A stretch of 64,000 nt of DNA, taken from assembly GCA_021776135.1 (NCBI GenBank), contig JAJFGL010000037.1, positions 1 to 64,000 on the forward strand. The letters are read 5' to 3'. Each line of letters opens with the position of its first letter. Position 1 is the stretch's first letter. The position numbers and the translations under genes are program-made. Origin of the DNA: Kiloniellaceae bacterium. Lineage in GTDB: Bacteria; Pseudomonadota; Alphaproteobacteria; Kiloniellales; J153. A model generated the notes under the pieces. The model saw only the letters and a program-made list of their open reading frames with translations, was not told the DNA's origin and made no database searches. Below, in pieces: positions 32,415 through 40,721 of this stretch.

Positions 32415-33499
32415 AGACCATCAGTCCCGAGTTGACCGCGCACCTGGCCGGCGCCGCGCTCACGCTCGCCACCTGCTGGAAGATAGAGCGCCGCGACGGC
32501 GTTGTCCTCGGTTTCACCTCTCACGACCGCGACTTGACGTTCGACTTACTGGACGGCGGCGGGCCGCTCGCCTATGTGGCGGCCAGCGGCTTCACCCGCA
32601 GTAACATCGCCGGCCTGGCCGGTTTCGCGGCCGACAATCTGGATGTGGAAGGGGTTCTGGATTCCGCCGCCATCACCCTGGAGGATCTGCGGGCAGGGCG
32701 TTACGACTTTGCCGAAATCAAGGTCTTCGAGGTCAATTACACAGACCTTGGCCAAGGCGCCTTGAAGCTGCGCCGGGGCCAGGTCGGCCAGACCCGCGCC
32801 GAGGGCCAGGTGTTCGTCGCCGAACTGCGCGGTCTGGCCGAGCGTTACAGCCAAGAGATCGGCGAGCTCTACAGCCCCTCGTGCCGGGCCGATTTGGGCG
32901 ATGAGCGTTGCGGCGTCCGCCTGCCGCCGCCTGCTTGGCAGGCCAGTACCGCTTATACGCTCCCCCAGGTGCGCGACGCGGGCACGGGATCGGTTGTGCG
33001 TCCCTCGGCCTTCAACGATCGGCACTTCCGCTGCGTCCAGGCCGGCGCCAGCGGCGGCGCCGAACCGGCCTGGAACCTTAGTCTGGGTGGCCAAACCCTG
33101 GACGGCGGCGCGATTTGGGAAACCGGACGGGCCCTCACAATCGAGGCCACGGTCGCCGCGGTCACCGACAATCGCGCCTTTACGCTGAGCTATGGCGGCG
33201 ATGCGCCCGATGCGCTTCTGACCGGCGGCGTCTTGACCTTCACGGCCCTCGCCAGCCCGGCGCCCGCGAACCTCGATCTTAAGATGGAGGTGAAGTCATG
33301 GAACTTGGCGGCCAAGGCCATGACTCTGTTCCTGCCCATGCCCTTCGACGTTGCGCCGGGCGATAGCGTGAGCATCTCGGCGGGCTGCGACAAGTCGCTC
33401 GCCGTATGCCGCGACACCTTCGACAACTTGCTCAATTTCCGCGGCGAGCCTTACGTGCCGGGTAACGACCTTTTGCTGCGTACGCCCGATGCCCGCTAG
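32411..33499 (+). CDS. Baseplate hub, DUF2163 family with extra module (GTA gp13-like)
   Basis: This 362-residue protein has DUF2163 signs TCWKIERRDGVVLGFTSHDRDL and LRGLAERYSQEIGELYSPSCRADLGD. Cys157, Cys166, Cys325 and Cys333 (ERCGV, GCDKSLAVC) fit the four ligands of the iron-sulfur cluster seen in the RcGTA hub. Residues about 175-240 carry an additional W...STAYTLPQV / HFRCVQAGASGGAEPAW / DGGAIWE module, typical of sugar-binding inserts in phage proteins, making it longer than RcGTA gp13. It overlaps both neighbours. Confidence 0.93.
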   Translation: MKTISPELTAHLAGAALTLATCWKIERRDGVVLGFTSHDRDLTFDLLDGGGPLAYVAASGFTRSNIAGLAGFAADNLDVEGVLDSAAITLEDLRAGRYDFAEIKVFEVNYTDLGQGALKLRRGQVGQTRAEGQVFVAELRGLAERYSQEIGELYSPSCRADLGDERCGVRLPPPAWQASTAYTLPQVRDAGTGSVVRPSAFNDRHFRCVQAGASGGAEPAWNLSLGGQTLDGGAIWETGRALTIEATVAAVTDNRAFTLSYGGDAPDALLTGGVLTFTALASPAPANLDLKMEVKSWNLAAKAMTLFLPMPFDVAPGDSVSISAGCDKSLAVCRDTFDNLLNFRGEPYVPGNDLLLRTPDAR

Positions 33500-33908
33500 A
33501 TCCGACCTGGTGATCGAGGCGCGGCGCTGGATCGGCACTCCATGGGTTCCGGCCGGGTCCGAGCGAGGGGTGGGGGCGAACTGCCTGGGGTTCCTGGCCG
33601 GGGTCGCGCGTAATCTCGGATTGAGCGACTTGGCCGGCGCCTTCATGCCCTATCGCGGCCATGCCGCGCCGCCGACCTCCAAGACCCTGTTGCTGGGTCT
33701 GCGCCGGCATCTGCGGCGCTGGCCCTTGGCGGCGGCCGCGCCCGGCGACTTGTTGCTGTTCGATCTGGGCGCGGGCCTGCGCCATGTCGCCATGTTGAGC
33801 GCCCAGGACACCATCGTCCATGCCCATCAGGCTCAAGGGAAGGTAGTCGAACAGCGCCTGGCCTGGGCGCCGCACAGCGCCTACCGCATTCCCGGATTAT
33901 TAGATTAG
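33489..33908 (+). CDS. NlpC/P60-type cell wall peptidase (GTA gp14-like)
   Basis: This 139-residue tail peptidase has the catalytic Cys in GVGANCLGFLAGVAR and the His in LRHVAMLS, with a third polar residue at VHAHQAQG. WIGTPWVPAGS at the start is typical. It probably opens peptidoglycan for DNA entry. It overlaps gp13 by 11 bp and is followed by the megatron gene after 18 bp. Confidence 0.92.
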   Translation: MPARSDLVIEARRWIGTPWVPAGSERGVGANCLGFLAGVARNLGLSDLAGAFMPYRGHAAPPTSKTLLLGLRRHLRRWPLAAAAPGDLLLFDLGAGLRHVAMLSAQDTIVHAHQAQGKVVEQRLAWAPHSAYRIPGLLD

Positions 33909-33926
33909 GACCGAGGAGCGACGCAC

Positions 33927-36900
33927 ATGGCGACTTTAGCACTCAGCCTGGGCGGCGCCGTGGCGGGCGGTCTTATCGGTGGGCCGACTGGCGTTCAGGC
34001 GGGTTTTCTCGCCGGGCAGTTCGCGGGCAATGTCATATTCGGCAACGGCGACGATCGTATCGCCGAAGGGCCGCGTTTGACCGACTTAACGGTCACATCT
34101 TCCACATACGGCCGGCCGATCCCTATTATATATGGTAGTTTCCGTCTTGGCGGTAATGTCGTCTGGTCGCCGGGGATAAAGGAGCTTCGTCAGGAGCAAA
34201 CCCAAGGCGGCAAGGGCGGCGGGGCGGCGCAAACAAGCGTAACCTTCCGCTATACCGCCGACTTCCGCATAGCCTTGTGCGAAGGGCCGATTCAAGCGGT
34301 CTTGCGGGTTTGGGCCGATGGTAAATTGATCGTCGATTTCACCGGCATGGCGCCCGTGTTCGGCGGCAAGATACGCCAGGCTCAAATGCGGGTTTACCTG
34401 GGCGGCGAAGCGCAGCAACCGGATCCGGCGGAACAGGCCGACCGCGGAATCGAGAATGCCCCCGCTTATCGCGGCCAGGCCGGGATCGTGTTCGAAAATC
34501 TGCCTCTTGAAGACTTCGGCAACCGCATACCGCAGATCACGGCGGAGATCGCGACCGCCGCCAACGAAACCTTCCCGACCGCCAGTGCGGCGACCTTCGC
34601 CACGCCGATCACGCAACTGGCGCGTTGGAGCCACGATCGCCGGTTCCTCTACACGCTCTCGACCGATGGGGTCGCTACCAAGTGGGATGTGGCCGAGCGC
34701 CGGCAGTCGGTTGGCAAGGATATCGGTGTCGGGGAAGCCTTCTGTCCCGGACTTGACCGCGACGGAAACCTGTATTCCGGGAACGGATTTGGCAAAGTCG
34801 TGAAGTATGACGATTCTTGGACCCAAATCGGCATTTCACCCACGGCGATGACGCAGAACTTCGCCAATCTTATCGTCGCCGGCCAAGCCGGATTCGAGCG
34901 TGTTATCGCTCAAGGCTTAACCGGGAATATTGGAATATTTTCCGCGACAACGCAGAAGCTTCTCAACGAGCTTAAGCTTTCGGATTTTGCCGCACCGACC
35001 GCCGGCACCTACCGGGCGACACTGGACCGCAACGGCATGGCGGCCGATGCGGAGGGTTTCGTCTGGACCCTGGTGGTCGATGGCGCGGCCGATGGATATC
35101 TTTTCAAGATCGATCCCGGCATAGGATCGGTGCGCGAGCGCCATGTCCTAACCGGAAAGAACGGGGCGCGCTACCTATCCTATGACGAAACGACCAATAG
35201 TCTGATCGTCGAGGAAAGCGGTGCGGCCGGTCTATTTCGCTTTAGCCTCGACACCTTAACCATCGACGCCAGCTTGGCTGTCGTTCTGAACGCGACCGTC
35301 GATAACCGCACTCAGTATTGTAATGGTCCCTTGGGAGGGCGGTTATGGTTGCAGGCAACGACGATCGCCTTCGAGATCGATACCGCCAGTTTCACGGTCC
35401 TGCGCATCGTATCTATTACGAGCTGGCCCACGATCCCGCCGGTGCAGCAGATGGTTTACGATGCCTTGAACAACGCACATATCTGGTTCGATGCTTTTCC
35501 CTCGACGCTGTACTGGGCCTATCTCGACCGTCAAACCGGTTTAACGGTTACTCTGGGCGGTATTGTCGACGATGTCTCTAGCCGGGTCGGGCTCACCCCG
35601 CTCGGCGATCTCGATACCTCGGCGCTTGGCGGCGCCGTGACTGGATTTGCGATCACGGATCGTATGAGCGCGCGGGCGGCCTTGGAGCCCTTGGCAAGCG
35701 CCTATTTCTTCGATGCGCGGGAAGAAGATTTCAAGGTCGTCATGTTGGCGCGCGGCGGCGCGCCGGTGGTCACGATCCCTGAATCGGATCTTGGCGCCCG
35801 GGCTTTTGGCGACACCGGTTTCGTGCCCTTGCTGGGGGAGGAACGTATCCAGGAGATTGAACTGCCCCGGCGTATAGATGTGACCTACGCCGACCCGTCC
35901 CTGGATTATCAAACCAACACTCAGTTCTTTCAGCGCGTGCGTGAGGCGGTCGCCACACGGGCCCTCAAGGTCATCCGTCTGCCCCTCGCCCTGAGCGAAG
36001 CAGAGGCCGCGCAACGGGTCGAGAAGGTCGGTTTCCAAACCTGGCAGGCGCGCACCCCTTACGACCTGCGCGTTTCGCGAAAACATGCCCGGATCAGCGC
36101 CGGTGATGTCATCAGCGTGACCGCCAAGGGCGCCACCGCCAGCTTACGGGTCGAGTCCCTTGACTATGGGGCCGATGGGGTGATCCGTGTACGCGGCGTG
36201 TCCGAGGATGCTGTTGTCTACGATAGTTCGGCGGCCGGCGTCGCGGGCCTGGGGGTTCCGGCGCAATCCATTGCCCTGGCCGGACCTACGGCATTTTTCC
36301 TCATGGATACGCCGCTTCTGCGCGACGCGGAGGAGGGCTTGGGGATCTACGCCGCCGCCGGCGCCTTGGGGACGGAAACCTGGCCCGGCGTTTCGATATT
36401 GAAGTCGGCCAATGGCGAGGCCTTCGACGCGCCCTTCCTCTTCGTGCCGGGCACCCGCAATGCGGTTCATGGCGCCAGCGAAACCATACTGCCGGATCAT
36501 GGCGCCCGCACCTGGGATCGCGTTAATTCCTTGACCCTGCGTCTGGCGCGCGGCGCCTTGGTTTCGGTCAGCGAGGCGGACGTCTTGAATGGCGCCAATG
36601 CTCTGTTGATCGGCGATGAAATCATTCAGTTCGCCGGCGCCAATCTCAACGCCGACGGGTCTTATACACTGGATACATTACTGCGCGGAAGACGCGGCAC
36701 CGAGTGGGCGGCCGGCGGCCATGGCCTGGGGGAAAGGGCCGTACTGCTCAGCGATGCAAGCTTGAGTCGCGTCAATCTGCCCGATACCGATGTGGGGGCG
36801 GTACGCTTCTACAAGGGCGTGACCTTGGGCGGCCCGGTGAGCGAGGGAACGCAGAAAACATTCACTCTTATCGGGCGTTCCCTCATGCCTTACGCCCCGG

Positions 36901-37250
36901 TCGATATTCGTGGCGCGCAAAGCGGATCGCCTAGCGACTGGACCCTAACCTGGCAAAGACGCACGCGCCTGGGCGGCGCCTGGAAGGACGCGGTCGATGT
37001 GCCTCTCGGCGAGGAAAGCGAAGCCTATGAGGTCGATATCCTGAATGGACCGGCGGTCGTGCGCACCATAACCGCCGTGGCTTCCAGCGGCGGCTCGCTT
37101 GTCACGCCCAGCACCCGGCAAGCCGTGTATTCAGGCGCGGATCAGATCGCCGATCTTGGCGGCGAGCAAGCCTCGCTCAGCCTTCGCGTTTATCAAATGA
37201 GCGCGACGCTGGGACGCGGATTTCCCGGATCGGCCGTGGTTGCCGGATGA
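33927..37250 (+). CDS. Megatron host-specificity protein with beta-propeller-like insert (GTA gp15-like)
   Basis: This 1107-residue protein forms the spike and central fibre. The N-terminus (GGAVAGGLIGGPTGVQAGFLAG; STYGRPIPIIYGSFRLGGNVVWS) and the C-terminal parts (PLASAYFFDAREEDFKVV, DVISVTAKGATASLRVES, LLRGRRGTEWA) match GTA phage-tail proteins. Residues about 225-540 instead look like a beta-propeller: RFLYTLSTDGVATKWDVAER, FCPGLDRDGNLYSGNGFGKV, GFVWTLVVDGA, NSLIVEESGAAGLFRFSLDT. I see no TIM-barrel glycoside hydrolase of the kind in RcGTA gp15. Receptor binding by the propeller is plausible. Confidence 0.9.
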   Translation: MATLALSLGGAVAGGLIGGPTGVQAGFLAGQFAGNVIFGNGDDRIAEGPRLTDLTVTSSTYGRPIPIIYGSFRLGGNVVWSPGIKELRQEQTQGGKGGGAAQTSVTFRYTADFRIALCEGPIQAVLRVWADGKLIVDFTGMAPVFGGKIRQAQMRVYLGGEAQQPDPAEQADRGIENAPAYRGQAGIVFENLPLEDFGNRIPQITAEIATAANETFPTASAATFATPITQLARWSHDRRFLYTLSTDGVATKWDVAERRQSVGKDIGVGEAFCPGLDRDGNLYSGNGFGKVVKYDDSWTQIGISPTAMTQNFANLIVAGQAGFERVIAQGLTGNIGIFSATTQKLLNELKLSDFAAPTAGTYRATLDRNGMAADAEGFVWTLVVDGAADGYLFKIDPGIGSVRERHVLTGKNGARYLSYDETTNSLIVEESGAAGLFRFSLDTLTIDASLAVVLNATVDNRTQYCNGPLGGRLWLQATTIAFEIDTASFTVLRIVSITSWPTIPPVQQMVYDALNNAHIWFDAFPSTLYWAYLDRQTGLTVTLGGIVDDVSSRVGLTPLGDLDTSALGGAVTGFAITDRMSARAALEPLASAYFFDAREEDFKVVMLARGGAPVVTIPESDLGARAFGDTGFVPLLGEERIQEIELPRRIDVTYADPSLDYQTNTQFFQRVREAVATRALKVIRLPLALSEAEAAQRVEKVGFQTWQARTPYDLRVSRKHARISAGDVISVTAKGATASLRVESLDYGADGVIRVRGVSEDAVVYDSSAAGVAGLGVPAQSIALAGPTAFFLMDTPLLRDAEEGLGIYAAAGALGTETWPGVSILKSANGEAFDAPFLFVPGTRNAVHGASETILPDHGARTWDRVNSLTLRLARGALVSVSEADVLNGANALLIGDEIIQFAGANLNADGSYTLDTLLRGRRGTEWAAGGHGLGERAVLLSDASLSRVNLPDTDVGAVRFYKGVTLGGPVSEGTQKTFTLIGRSLMPYAPVDIRGAQSGSPSDWTLTWQRRTRLGGAWKDAVDVPLGEESEAYEVDILNGPAVVRTITAVASSGGSLVTPSTRQAVYSGADQIADLGGEQASLSLRVYQMSATLGRGFPGSAVVAG

Positions 37251-37271
37251 GCTATTAGGAGCAGATTGGCC

Positions 37272-37685
37272 ATGACAAATCTCGACAACCTCGGCACCCA
37301 TGCGGACGGTGCCTTGATCGCGCAATCGCAAGCGCAGAAGGAGGTAACCTCCAACGCGCTCGACAATCTGCTGTCCAATGCGACGCAAGCGGCCTTGAGC
37401 GTGACCATCGCCGACGGCATCGGTTCCCCGACCGCCGCCGAGCGTAGCTTGAGCAACGATGAGTTCTTCGGGAATTTCCTTTTTTCCCTGACCGGCACGC
37501 CCAGCCTAGCCTTCGATGTGATCATCCCGGCCTCTGGCGGGCACTGTTTCGCGGTGGTCAATCAAACCGGGCAAACCGCGACGCTGCGGGCCGGTGCCGG
37601 GGCTAGCGTGGCGGTCGCCACGGCCACCGCGCGTTTATTGCACAGCGACGGCACCGACGTGATCGCCCTCGCCCCGGCAGGCTAG
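37272..37685 (+). CDS. Small tail-associated protein (unknown, DUF2793-like context)
   Basis: This 137-residue protein starts TNLDNLGTHADGALIAQSQAQKEVTSNALDNLL, a pattern of phage proteins encoded after the host-specificity gene. It ends with a Gly/Ala-rich beta-part (HCFAVVNQTGQTATLRAGAG). The stop codon TAG (37683-37685) lies inside the terminal repeat of the MITE-like element, so the insertion fixed the present C-terminus. The original may have been longer. Confidence 0.65.
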   Translation: MTNLDNLGTHADGALIAQSQAQKEVTSNALDNLLSNATQAALSVTIADGIGSPTAAERSLSNDEFFGNFLFSLTGTPSLAFDVIIPASGGHCFAVVNQTGQTATLRAGAGASVAVATATARLLHSDGTDVIALAPAG

Positions 37686-37949
37686 AGCCCTTTCCGATCA
37701 TACAGCCTCATTTGACCGGTTTTTCGCGTCTGCTGGCAAGGCGCGGTTCGCGCCGCGGTCTTTATGACAGCAAGCGATCCGCAACGACGTCCAGCGGGCG
37801 CGAAAAACCGGCCTGCGGTGGGCCATATCCGCCCATCGGCGTCGCTTCGCCGCTTGTCCGATGCCCCACATCGCGCGGCGCGCCGAAGCTTAACCGAGTG
37901 AACGAATCTGGCCCATCAAATGGGTCTGTATGATCGGAAAGGGCTCTAG
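37682..37949. mobile_element. 268-bp MITE-like element with 34-bp terminal inverted repeats
   Basis: Left arm 37682-37715 (starting CTAGAGCCCTTTCCGATC) and right arm 37916-37949 (ending GATCGGAAAGGGCTCTAG) are inverted copies; the outer 24 bases are identical and the inner 10 differ at a few. The ends begin and finish in CTAG, which may be a 4-bp target duplication. The inside is non-coding, with a smaller palindrome near GGTTTTTCGCG / CGCGAAAAACC. It separates the tail-associated gene from the putative holin gene. Confidence 0.82.
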
Positions 37950-37952
37950 GCC

Positions 37953-38192
37953 ATGGCGCAACCCACCCACAGCGATCTCTTCGCCGAAATCTCGTCCTTG
38001 CGCGCGTTTGCCGAGACTGAGCTCAAGAACTTGAGCCAGCGCATGGTGCAGGTCGAAATCACGCAACGCGAGCTGGTAAACGTGGCGACACAAGGAAAGA
38101 CGGGCTTGCGTGTATTCCTGTGGCTCGGAGGTTTTCTAACCGCCGGCGCCACGGTGCTCACCGCGATCTGGAGCGATCTCTTCGGACGCTAA
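37953..38192 (+). CDS. Putative holin or coiled-coil membrane protein
   Basis: This 79-residue protein has an N-terminal amphipathic coiled coil (DLFAEISSLRAFAETELKNL) and one C-terminal membrane span (VFLWLGGFLTAGATVLTAIW). That is the layout of XhlA-type holin-associated proteins. It follows the MITE by 3 bp and is followed by a lipoprotein gene. A role in lysis or particle release is inferred from its place at the end of the cluster. Confidence 0.6.
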   Translation: MAQPTHSDLFAEISSLRAFAETELKNLSQRMVQVEITQRELVNVATQGKTGLRVFLWLGGFLTAGATVLTAIWSDLFGR

Positions 38193-38210
38193 CTCAATCG
38201 GAGGACCACA

Positions 38211-38477
38211 ATGATGCGCTTTTTCTCATCGGCGCGCCTCGCCGGCGTGCTTCTGGGCAGTTTCCTGATGTTTGGATGTACGACCGGTCAACGGCTCTCC
38301 GTGGACAGCGGCCTTCTAAGCGCGCAACGGGTAAAGGACACCGAGGCGCGGGTCTTGAAAGCCTCGGTATGCGCGATGTCCATTGGCGCCTACTACCGTA
38401 TCAACAGAGAAATCGAACGCCGGGCGCTATTCATCCTCTGCGGTGGATTGGATGGCCGCCCTGACTTGCGTTTGTAA
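38211..38477 (+). CDS. Small lipoprotein
   Basis: This 88-residue protein has a lipoprotein signal (VLLGSFLMFGC, lipobox LMFGC) and a basic start MMRFFSSAR. The mature part has VCAMSIGAYYRINREIERRALF. TCGGAGGACC lies before the ATG at 38211. Next to a putative holin it could be a spanin-like outer membrane lysis protein, but the sequence alone does not show it. It is the last gene of the late cluster. Confidence 0.65.
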   Translation: MMRFFSSARLAGVLLGSFLMFGCTTGQRLSVDSGLLSAQRVKDTEARVLKASVCAMSIGAYYRINREIERRALFILCGGLDGRPDLRL

Positions 38478-38490
38478 TCTGAAAGCCGCG

Positions 38491-39513
38491 CTAATATGCG
38501 CGCTCCACGCAAAAGTCGATGAGCTCAAGCATCTCCTGCTTAATCGGCGACTCGGGGAAGACCGCCAGCGCCTCGCGCGCGTCGGAGGCGTAGGCCCGCG
38601 CATAGGCCGCCGTGTCCTTCAAAACGCCATGGCGGCGCATGAGTTCGATCGCATGACCCAAGTCCGATTCCGTTTGCTCCATGTCTTCAAGGCAGCGGCG
38701 CCAAAAGGACTTTTCGGCCTCGTCCGCGCGGGCGAAAGCGAGGATCACCGGTAGGGTGATCTTGCCTTCCCGAAAATCGTCCCCAATGGTTTTGCCAAGC
38801 TCGCCCTGGCTGGCGGAATAATCGAGCAGATCGTCGATGATCTGAAAGGCGATGCCAAAGTTCCGCCCGTAACTCTCCAGCGCGCTTTCCTCATTTTCCG
38901 GGCGCTCGCTCACCACCGCGCCGATTTGGCACGCGGCGGAGAACAAGGCGGCGGTCTTCGCGCCGACCACGGACAGGTAATCTTTCTCGCTCGTCGCGGT
39001 GTCGTTGGTGGTGATGAGCTGTTGCACCTCGCCCTCGGCGATGACCGCCGAGGCATCCGAAAGTATCTTGAGAACCTTCAAGGATCCGTCGGCGACCATG
39101 AGCTGAAACGCGCGGCTGAATAGAAAATCGCCGACCAGGACGCTAGGCTGATTTCCCCAAAGGGCGTTGGCGGTCGAGAGGCCCCGGCGTAAATTGCTTT
39201 GGTCCACCACATCGTCGTGCAGCAATGTGGCGGTATGGATAAATTCGACACAGGCGGCCAGGCGGATATGGCGCCGCCCCCGATAGGCGCACAGCCGCGC
39301 CGATGCGAGGGTCAGTATGGGGCGCAGACGCTTGCCGCCCGCGGCAACGATGTGACCCGCGAGCTGGGGAATCAGGCTGACCCGCGAGTTCATGTGCTGC
39401 AGAATCAAGCGGTTGACCGCTTGAAGATCGTCCTGGACCAAGGCGGTCAAGGGCGCGAGCCCGGATCGTGGCGCGGTCTCCTGCGCGATTTCTATGCTGG
39501 CAAACCCGGTCAA
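38491..39513 (-). CDS. ispB: Polyprenyl (octaprenyl-type) diphosphate synthase
   Basis: This 340-residue trans-isoprenyl diphosphate synthase makes the quinone side chain by adding IPP units. The two Asp-rich motifs are LLHDDVVDQSNLRRG and FQIIDDLLDYSASQGELGKTIGDD. GGKRLRP and GAKTAALF are also conserved. It is convergent with the end of the GTA-like cluster, only 13 bp from the lipoprotein stop, and divergent from the DUF2007 gene. Exact chain length cannot be read from sequence. Confidence 0.94.
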   Translation of the reverse strand: MTGFASIEIAQETAPRSGLAPLTALVQDDLQAVNRLILQHMNSRVSLIPQLAGHIVAAGGKRLRPILTLASARLCAYRGRRHIRLAACVEFIHTATLLHDDVVDQSNLRRGLSTANALWGNQPSVLVGDFLFSRAFQLMVADGSLKVLKILSDASAVIAEGEVQQLITTNDTATSEKDYLSVVGAKTAALFSAACQIGAVVSERPENEESALESYGRNFGIAFQIIDDLLDYSASQGELGKTIGDDFREGKITLPVILAFARADEAEKSFWRRCLEDMEQTESDLGHAIELMRRHGVLKDTAAYARAYASDAREALAVFPESPIKQEMLELIDFCVERAY

Positions 39514-39662
39514 AGACCTTTTCCTTCACTTTGCCGTACTTGGTATAAAAGTAATCTTATCCCTTATTGGCTCCAAGCGTGCCATAATTCATCGAGGATA
39601 GGTCGATCCAACCGCCGGTCAAGTCAATCGCTCACGATTGCGCACATCGCGAGAGCATTTCC

Positions 39663-39878
39663 GTGAAAAACATACTGCATACGAACGACATCGTGAAGCT
39701 TTCTTGGATTCAGGCGCTTTTGGCGGATGCCGGGGTGGAAACGGTCGTGCTGGACGTTCACACCAGCGTGATCGAAGGCTCCATCGGGGCGATTCCACGC
39801 CGTCTGGCGGTTCTCGACGAGGATTACCCCCGGGCGCGCAGGGTGCTTGAGGAAGCCGGGGAGGATCTTCCCTCGTGA
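39663..39878 (+). CDS. DUF2007 family small protein
   Basis: This 71-residue protein matches DUF2007: MKNILHTNDIVKLSWIQALLADAGVE, then HTSVIEGSIGAIPRRLAVLDEDYPRAR. The start is GTG 39663. The last codons overlap the methyltransferase start. DUF2007 proteins are often annotated as putative signal-transducing proteins and are commonly linked to tRNA1(Val) methyltransferase genes in alphaproteobacteria. Confidence 0.85.
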   Translation: MKNILHTNDIVKLSWIQALLADAGVETVVLDVHTSVIEGSIGAIPRRLAVLDEDYPRARRVLEEAGEDLPS

Positions 39879-40672
39879 ATCCGGACCCAAACCGGATCGG
39901 TTCGCCGGAAACCCCTGGCTTGCCGGAAACCCATGGCGAAAACGGGAACGCGGACCTCCTTTTGGGGGGCCGGGTTTCCTTGGCGCAACCCCCGTCCGGG
40001 TATCGGGCCGCGATCGACCCGGTCATGCTGGCGGCCGCGGTTGCCGCTTCCGCTGGGGACAGCATTCTCGATCTTGGTTGCGGCGCCGGCGCCGGCGCCT
40101 TGTGTTTGCTGGCGCGGGTGCCCGGTATTCGCGTGACCGGACTGGACCTGCAGATCGACTTGGTGCGCCTGGCCGGCGAGAACGCCAAGCGTAACGGGGT
40201 CGCCAACCGCTTCCTCCCCATGGCCGGGGATGTCGCCAGGCTGCCGCCCCGCCTCGCCCCGGCCAGCTTCGATCATGTCATGTGCAACCCGCCCTACCTT
40301 AAGTCAGGCGCCGCCCGCGCGAGCGCCAACCCCGGGCGTGATATCGCCAATCGCGAGGGCGCGGCGGGTCTTGCCGTTTGGGTTTCCGCCGCCCTGATCA
40401 TGGTGCGCGCCAAGGGCTGGATTACCTTTATTCACCGGGCCGACCGGCTCGACGACCTTCTGGCCGCGCTCCATGGCCGCGCCAGCGGCATCGCGGTGTT
40501 CCCCTTGTGGCCCGGTCCCGGCAAGCCGGCCAAGCGGGTTATCGTCCAGGCGCGCAAAGGTGCGGCGAGCCCCTTGCGTTTCTTGCCGGGCCTGGTCCTG
40601 CACCAGCCCAGCGGCGCCTACACGGCCGCCGCCGATGCGATACTTAGAGACGCGGCCCCGCTCAGCTTCTAA
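39875..40672 (+). CDS. tRNA1(Val) (adenine-N6)-methyltransferase family
   Basis: This 265-residue enzyme of the TrmN6/YfiC group has GGRVSLAQPPSGYRAAIDPVML at the start, motif I ILDLGCGAGAGALCLLARV and the N6-adenine motif CNPPYLKSG. The start is GTG 39875, overlapping the DUF2007 stop. It probably methylates tRNA or another RNA adenine in the cytoplasm. Confidence 0.87.
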   Translation: MNPDPNRIGSPETPGLPETHGENGNADLLLGGRVSLAQPPSGYRAAIDPVMLAAAVAASAGDSILDLGCGAGAGALCLLARVPGIRVTGLDLQIDLVRLAGENAKRNGVANRFLPMAGDVARLPPRLAPASFDHVMCNPPYLKSGAARASANPGRDIANREGAAGLAVWVSAALIMVRAKGWITFIHRADRLDDLLAALHGRASGIAVFPLWPGPGKPAKRVIVQARKGAASPLRFLPGLVLHQPSGAYTAAADAILRDAAPLSF

Positions 40673-40721
40673 TTTTTTTGGACTGTTGTTCCAGGCGCCG
40701 CCCGTCTCTATATCTCCGCTC

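Noticed and set aside
12619-38477. Calling the cluster an active temperate prophage
   Set aside because: No integrase, excision, replication or att-like repeats were found, and the gene order and families are those of a GTA. The S24 repressor and gafYZ-like pair also fit GTA control.
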